A DNA stretch of 8,317 bases from the NCBI GenBank assembly GCA_900755895.1, contig CAAEIG010000233.1:1-8317 (forward strand), in the 5' to 3' direction. Positions 5,149 to 8,317 of this stretch are shown here, one piece after another; positions within the stretch are counted from its first letter, which is position 1, and each line of letters begins with the position of its first letter. Source of the DNA: Clostridia bacterium. Its GTDB lineage: Bacteria; Bacillota; Clostridia; Oscillospirales; Acutalibacteraceae. Below the pieces are notes generated by a model. It saw only the letters and a list, made by a program, of their open reading frames with translations, was not told where the DNA came from and did not search any database. A program made the position numbers and the translations under genes.

Positions 5149-5406
5149 ATGAAAAATGATAATTCGCCGGCCGCTGTGTATGAGCGGTTCAAATTGGAGT
5201 GGATGCTCGCGCATGGGTACACGCTCCAGCACCTTGTGGCAGAACTGGAAAAGCTCCGGGAGGAGTCACCAGACATGTCTCTGCCCGATATCTTTGCCGA
5301 CTGGGAGTTTGGCTATGGGTTCGGCTCCGAGATCTGGCCCTGCTTTGAAGAATTTCTGGATTGCGAATACAAGGAAAGGATGGCTTGCGGCCATGATGGA
5401 CAGTGA
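5149..5406 (+). CDS. Unknown 85-aa helical protein
   Basis: GAGGAGG lies 6 bases before the ATG at 5149, a very good initiation site; an upstream ATG in the same frame (5134) lacks one. The protein begins MKNDNSPAAVYERFKLEWML and continues with an amphipathic helix HLVAELEKLREES (about 33-45), followed by an acidic and aromatic part, DIFADWEFGYGFGSEIWPCFEEFLDCEY. It is soluble and acidic. Its 3' end overlaps the next gene by 14 bases, so the two are probably translated together. The family is not recognised. Confidence 0.82.
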   Translation: MKNDNSPAAVYERFKLEWMLAHGYTLQHLVAELEKLREESPDMSLPDIFADWEFGYGFGSEIWPCFEEFLDCEYKERMACGHDGQ

Positions 5407-5884
5407 ACCCAAGCGGCTGTGCGGCCGCTATCTGGCCGAGAACAAAGACGACTTCCTGAAGGCCTATCACATCGTCGTGGATGTGAAGGAAACCGACAAA
5501 TCCTACATCATGCAGCTGGTCGAGTTCAACAGCCGGTACAGCGCCAGCCATATCTCCCTCCTGTTCTCCAAGTCCAAGCGGGTGGTACTCAATAAGAAAA
5601 AGGGAGGTTTCGCCATCAGGAGCTGGAGCGATGATAGCTTTACGTTTTACCCCTTTCAGGCTGGGACCCCCTATTACTTTGAGAAACTCCCCGGCACTGG
5701 CGGTAAGGAGGAACATGCTGTCCAGGAATTCAAGCCCATCCAGGATGACTGCCTTGAATGCGAGTCCAAGGACTGCGCCTATAACCGGGACGGCATCTGC
5801 CGCTTTTCCAAGGTCTTTGACCGGGGCCCCTCTATCACCGAGGAGGACGGCTGCACGGAATTTGTCATCCGCCACACATACTGA
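5393..5884 (+). CDS. Unknown 163-aa protein with a C-terminal cysteine motif
   Basis: The start is the ATG at 5393 (a second ATG follows at 5396); AAGGAAAGGA lies about 12 bases upstream. The frame is open further upstream, but there it runs over the previous gene. The N-terminal two thirds read as alternating strands (YHIVVDVKETDKSYIMQLVE, SASHISLLFSKSKRVVL, DSFTFYPFQ). The C-terminal part carries C-x2-C-x4-C-x7-C (C120, C123, C128, C136) in DCLECESKDCAYNRDGICRF, likely a small metal-binding knuckle, with another Cys at 154. This motif recalls short cysteine motifs in other unnamed Clostridia accessory proteins, but I cannot name a family or function. Confidence 0.82.
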   Translation: MMDSEPKRLCGRYLAENKDDFLKAYHIVVDVKETDKSYIMQLVEFNSRYSASHISLLFSKSKRVVLNKKKGGFAIRSWSDDSFTFYPFQAGTPYYFEKLPGTGGKEEHAVQEFKPIQDDCLECESKDCAYNRDGICRFSKVFDRGPSITEEDGCTEFVIRHTY

Positions 5885-5916
5885 ACACAGAGTAGCCATT
5901 AGAGGAGGAATCATAA

Positions 5917-6552
5917 ATGCAGTTTGCAGAAATCAGACACGATTACATCTGGGGTGAGGCGGTCGAAAACGGACTCAACCATCGAGCCGGCGATCCCCTG
6001 CTCGCCGCAGTTTCCATTGACGCATGGGAGACGGGCGACGATGATGAGGAGGGCCGCGTGGTGGCCAATGTCCTGTTGTCCCGGCACGGCGACATCATCG
6101 TGGACTTCCACGACAACGGTGTGCGGATGGACCAGCAGGTGCTGGAGCACATCGCAGAAGCCAAGACAGATTTGCGGCGGATCTGGGAAGAATACACCGC
6201 TGCGCAGCGTCAAGCTGCCGTTCATGTCAAAAGCCTGGGCTGCACCGCTGAGCTGGAGATCCCCCGCGATGCGATGGAGCAGATCAACGGCTACCTGCAC
6301 GCCGCATCTGAGGATGCGTACCAGAGTGAGGATCATACCATCACCTACACCGTCCAGTTCGCTGACGGGAAGCAGATGGATATAAAGTGCTGTGGATGCC
6401 AGGATGAACCGTCCTGGACGGAAGCAGTCCTGTTCGATGAGGATGGCAGCCAGCTGTGCTGCACGGAGCCGGGCGACAGCTTTGACGGCCCCTGGGAACT
6501 GCAGCACGCAGGAATCCGCTACACTGTGACCATCAAAACCGAACACACCTGA
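5917..6552 (+). CDS. Unknown 211-aa protein, last gene of the plus-strand operon
   Basis: AGAGGAGG lies 8 bases before the ATG at 5917, and the gene begins 32 bases after the previous stop. There appear to be two parts. Residues 1-100 hold an acidic patch (ETGDDDEEG, 38-46), a strand pair (VVANVLLSRHGDIIVDF) and a helix (LEHIAEAKTDLRRIWEEYTA). Residues 110-211 hold a helix (PRDAMEQINGYLHAA), strands (ITYTVQFADGKQMDIKC) and paired cysteines C158/C159/C161 and C181/C182. No signal peptide or membrane helix is seen. A strong terminator follows 10 bases after the stop. I do not recognise the family. Confidence 0.83.
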   Translation: MQFAEIRHDYIWGEAVENGLNHRAGDPLLAAVSIDAWETGDDDEEGRVVANVLLSRHGDIIVDFHDNGVRMDQQVLEHIAEAKTDLRRIWEEYTAAQRQAAVHVKSLGCTAELEIPRDAMEQINGYLHAASEDAYQSEDHTITYTVQFADGKQMDIKCCGCQDEPSWTEAVLFDEDGSQLCCTEPGDSFDGPWELQHAGIRYTVTIKTEHT

Positions 6553-6562
6553 CAATCAGGCA

Positions 6563-6600
6563 GCGGGGGCCTTCCCAAACTTGGGAGGGCCCCCGCTTTT
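6563..6600 (+). terminator. Strong terminator ending the plus-strand operon
   Basis: A 16-bp stem (6563-6578 with 6581-6596, one wobble pair) of GCGGGGGCC-type sequence with a 2-base centre is followed by TTTT. It lies 10 bases after the stop of the last gene. No comparable terminator is seen for the converging ATPase gene, and the reverse strand lacks a T run here. Confidence 0.93.
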
Positions 6601-6689
6601 CTCTGTTCAGGTGCAGGACGCTCAGGACCTGTACATATTATGTTATTCTGGCGGTGAATCCGCAGGGACAACTTATTGAACCGGGGAAA

Positions 6690-7889
6690 TCACCACTGCT
6701 CATCAAGCAGGAAGTCTGCCAGATGGACGATTCGAATGCCATTCTCGTTGCCTACATCCAGGCTGTTTGTGGTGACCACGTATTTGGGGTAGTGATCCTG
6801 GATCTCCATGAGATTGCCAATCTCTCGGTCAGAGTTCTCCGGAAGCTGGACGCAGACCTGGACGTAGATCTTCTCATCCCGCCGGATACCGATGAAGTCG
6901 ATTTCTTTGGCGGCGTTCTTCCCAATATAGACCTCGTAGCCCCGGCGCTTCAGCTCCAGGAACACGATGTTCTCCAAGGCCCCGTCCAGCATCTTCCGGT
7001 CGTAGCCCAGGAGGCAGTATTTCAATGTGACGTCGGCCAGATAATACTTCTCCTGGGTAGCCAGGACAGCCTTCCCCTGGATGTCATAGCGGTGGCAGGG
7101 GTAGATGATGAACGCCTGCTCCAGCCAGCGCAGGTAGTTGTAGATGGACTCCACAGAGACCGTGCGGTGCTCATTGCGCAGGAACTTGGTGATGGAGCTG
7201 GCCGAGAAGGTCTTGCCCATGTTTTCCATCAAATACTTCACTACCCGGTCGAACAGATCCTGCTTGTTGATCCGGTGCCGTTTGACAATATCCCGGGAGA
7301 CAACTGTGTGATAGATGCCATTGACGATCTGGTAGGCGCTCTGGGTATCATACTTGCCAAGAGCGATGATGGGAAACCCACCGAAGCGGATAAAATCCTC
7401 CAGCAACTCTTTCGGCGTCCGGGGATCGCCTGCCTTAAAGTCCAGGAACTCCCGGAAGGACAACGGGTAGACCGGAATGGAAACATAGCGTCCAGTGAGG
7501 TAGGTGGAGATCTCACTGGACATCAGTTTGGAGTTGGAGCCGGTAACGTAGATATCCACGTCAGCCCCCTCCAGCAGACTGTTGACCGTCTTCTCCCAGC
7601 CCTTGACCTCTTGGATCTCATCTAACAGCAGATAGCAGCGGCCCTTCCCCTGTATCTGCAGCTTCAGATCATCGTACATGTCCTTGGCGGAAATATCCGC
7701 CGGAATATCCATTTCTGTATAGCGCTTCTTGATGATTCGGTCCTCCGGCACCCCACGACGCCGCAGTTCGTCAGCCAGCATCTCAAAGATGGTGGACTTC
7801 CCGCAGCGCCGCACCCCAGCCAGGATCTTCACCAGCGGCTGGTCGATGAACGGGGCAATCGCCTCAATATAGGAAGGTCTTAAAATCAT
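6690..7889 (-). CDS. AAA_14/DUF4143-type ATPase
   Basis: A 399-aa protein, full length for this family. Seen: a P-loop GVRRCGKST (G25-T33), Walker B CYLLLDEIQ (D90/E91), and a polar sensor-like TGSNSKLM (116-123), together the AAA_14 domain in the first half. The second half matches the DUF4143 region: a winged-helix-like segment (about 225-260), then ENIVFLELKRRGYEVYIGKN (306-325) and KEIDFIGI (328-335) followed by IYVQVCVQL (341-349), a nuclease-like fold whose catalytic set looks incomplete. The biological role of these widespread ATPases is unsettled. Start: ATG at 7889 with AAAGGGGGTGG upstream; the longer frame to 7958 would cross the promoter. It is a single-gene unit whose promoter abuts a perfect inverted repeat. 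Confidence 0.93.
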   Translation of the reverse strand: MILRPSYIEAIAPFIDQPLVKILAGVRRCGKSTIFEMLADELRRRGVPEDRIIKKRYTEMDIPADISAKDMYDDLKLQIQGKGRCYLLLDEIQEVKGWEKTVNSLLEGADVDIYVTGSNSKLMSSEISTYLTGRYVSIPVYPLSFREFLDFKAGDPRTPKELLEDFIRFGGFPIIALGKYDTQSAYQIVNGIYHTVVSRDIVKRHRINKQDLFDRVVKYLMENMGKTFSASSITKFLRNEHRTVSVESIYNYLRWLEQAFIIYPCHRYDIQGKAVLATQEKYYLADVTLKYCLLGYDRKMLDGALENIVFLELKRRGYEVYIGKNAAKEIDFIGIRRDEKIYVQVCVQLPENSDREIGNLMEIQDHYPKYVVTTNSLDVGNENGIRIVHLADFLLDEQW

Positions 7890-7909
7890 TACGCCACCCC
7901 CTTTGCTAT

Positions 7910-7938
7910 AGTATACCAAACTAGGCCTCGAATAACAA
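7910..7938 (-). promoter_or_regulatory. Promoter of the AAA_14 ATPase gene
   Basis: TTGTTA (7933-7938) and TATACT (7910-7915) have a 17-base spacer on the minus strand. The start would be about 15 bases before the ATG, leaving a very short leader that consists mostly of the ribosome binding site. Confidence 0.75.
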
Positions 7939-7939
7939 C

Positions 7940-7966
7940 ACTTTTTCGTGTGTAACACGAAAAAGT
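7940..7966. repeat. Perfect 12-bp inverted repeat next to the ATPase promoter
   Basis: ACTTTTTCGTGT and its exact complement are separated by GTA. The repeat ends one base from the -35 box of the ATPase promoter. No T run follows in either direction beyond the arms, so an operator is more likely than a terminator, although an RNA hairpin cannot be excluded. The 98 bases to the next promoter contain nothing else I can support. Confidence 0.7.
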
Positions 7967-8064
7967 TTATACATCACCGAGATTTTTCCTGACAGACTAA
8001 TCCCCATGCGCAGGAGGCATACCGCGACCCTCCATTTTGGCACTGACTTCTGGTAGGAGTAGTC

Positions 8065-8093
8065 TTGCCATATGTTTGTATCGCCGTTATAAT
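8065..8093 (+). promoter_or_regulatory. Promoter for the gene at the right edge
   Basis: TTGCCA (8065-8070) and TATAAT (8088-8093) are 17 bases apart, with boxes identical to those of the promoter at 4273-4301. The transcript would have a leader of about 55 bases without the 86-nt element. Confidence 0.8.
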
Positions 8094-8154
8094 TCAAGGT
8101 GAGAGAATTGCGCAAAATCCGCTCCAATGTCCCCTGTTCTCTGGAGGCAAGGCA

Positions 8155-8317
8155 ATGATAAAAGACGGACAATTCTATATCGACTTCCCGGAGCCTTATA
8201 AACGACGGGAACTAAACTCCAAGTACCGGGAGATCCCACTGAAGGATACGACTTCACGACAGCTGAGGAAGTACTTCAATGCGATGGCTAACCTCTATGG
8301 GATCATTCCCCTTCGGA
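8155..8317 (+). CDS. Unknown gene, 5' part only, cut by the window edge
   Basis: The ATG at 8155 has GGAGG 7 bases upstream and a good promoter 60-90 bases upstream. The frame stays open for 54 codons to the window end. The visible protein begins MIKDGQFYIDFPEPYKRREL and continues with a basic, helical region (SKYREIPLKDTTSRQLRKYFNAMANLYGI). The family is not recognisable from this fragment; the basic start would fit a DNA- or RNA-associated protein, but this is only an impression. Confidence 0.75.
   Translation, partial: MIKDGQFYIDFPEPYKRRELNSKYREIPLKDTTSRQLRKYFNAMANLYGIIPLR

Noticed and set aside
5189..5914. A 241-codon open frame on the minus strand
   Set aside because: It covers the opposite strand of two plus-strand genes with good starts and a shared operon; its product looks like a low-information shadow.
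5911..6555. A 214-codon open frame on the minus strand
   Set aside because: It is exactly antisense to the last gene of the plus operon, which has a strong ribosome binding site and a following terminator.
6654..7625. A 323-codon open frame on the plus strand
   Set aside because: It lies antisense to the AAA_14 ATPase, whose motifs are intact; the frame has no good ribosome binding site and is a codon-bias shadow.
8065..8154. Possible third copy of the RNA element after the identical promoter boxes
   Set aside because: The sequence after TATAAT lacks TACAGTATCAG, the TTGCCT/AGGCAA hairpin and any terminator; only a short TTGCGCAA occurs.
7921..8172. An 83-codon minus-strand open frame
   Set aside because: It begins inside the well-supported plus-strand gene at 8155 with a non-ATG codon and no ribosome binding site, and it runs through the palindrome and ATPase promoter.
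1..8317. CRISPR array, tRNA, rRNA, transposase or integrase
   Set aside because: No regularly spaced repeats, no cloverleaf or rRNA-like sequence, and no recombinase motifs were found on either strand.

Overview
The window looks like an accessory region of a Gram-positive gut-type anaerobe, most likely a Clostridia member (Oscillospiraceae/Lachnospiraceae-like). The grounds are strong AGGAGG-type ribosome binding sites, fairly high GC in genes with AT-rich promoters, TTG/GTG starts, tightly packed small genes of unknown function, and proteins typical of that group (NADAR, small radical SAM, Fic, AAA_14/DUF4143 ATPase). No core housekeeping, conjugation, integrase, transposase, tRNA, rRNA or CRISPR feature is visible, so the type of any host element (integrative element, prophage or genomic island) is not settled.

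Layout. (1) Positions 2400 down to 1, minus strand: a promoter, a structured leader with two successive intrinsic terminators, then six tightly spaced or overlapping genes: a small acidic protein, a minimal radical SAM protein, an unknown 111-aa protein, a cysteine-rich zinc-ribbon-like protein, a NADAR-family N-glycosidase, and a partial unknown gene leaving the window. (2) Positions 2401-3017: mostly without solid genes; on the plus strand there is one small gene that appears frameshifted at an A5 run and one doubtful 32-aa ORF. (3) Positions 4253 down to 3018, minus: a Fic-domain protein with its own promoter. (4) Positions 4273-6600, plus: a promoter and a leader homologous to that of region 1, followed by four genes of unknown function and a very strong terminator. 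(5) Positions 7938 down to 6690, minus: an AAA_14/DUF4143 ATPase whose promoter abuts a perfect 12-bp inverted repeat. (6) Positions 8065-8317, plus: a promoter and the start of an unrecognised gene.

The most striking signal is not a protein. Two oppositely oriented transcription units, about 1.9 kb apart on either side of the Fic gene, begin with the same RNA element. It consists of a consensus promoter, an 86-nt segment starting TACAGTATCAG with a short TTGCC/GGCAA hairpin and ending in an intrinsic terminator whose 3' arm contains GGCCTTTGGG, then a second terminator followed by a shared TTTTTATATAGAT tail. The copies differ in sequence but keep stem pairing, including compensatory changes. 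This suggests a functional RNA: a conditional terminator (antitermination) leader that co-regulates two accessory operons, or a released small RNA of about 85-90 nt. All protein assignments come from reading motifs by eye; none was checked against a database.
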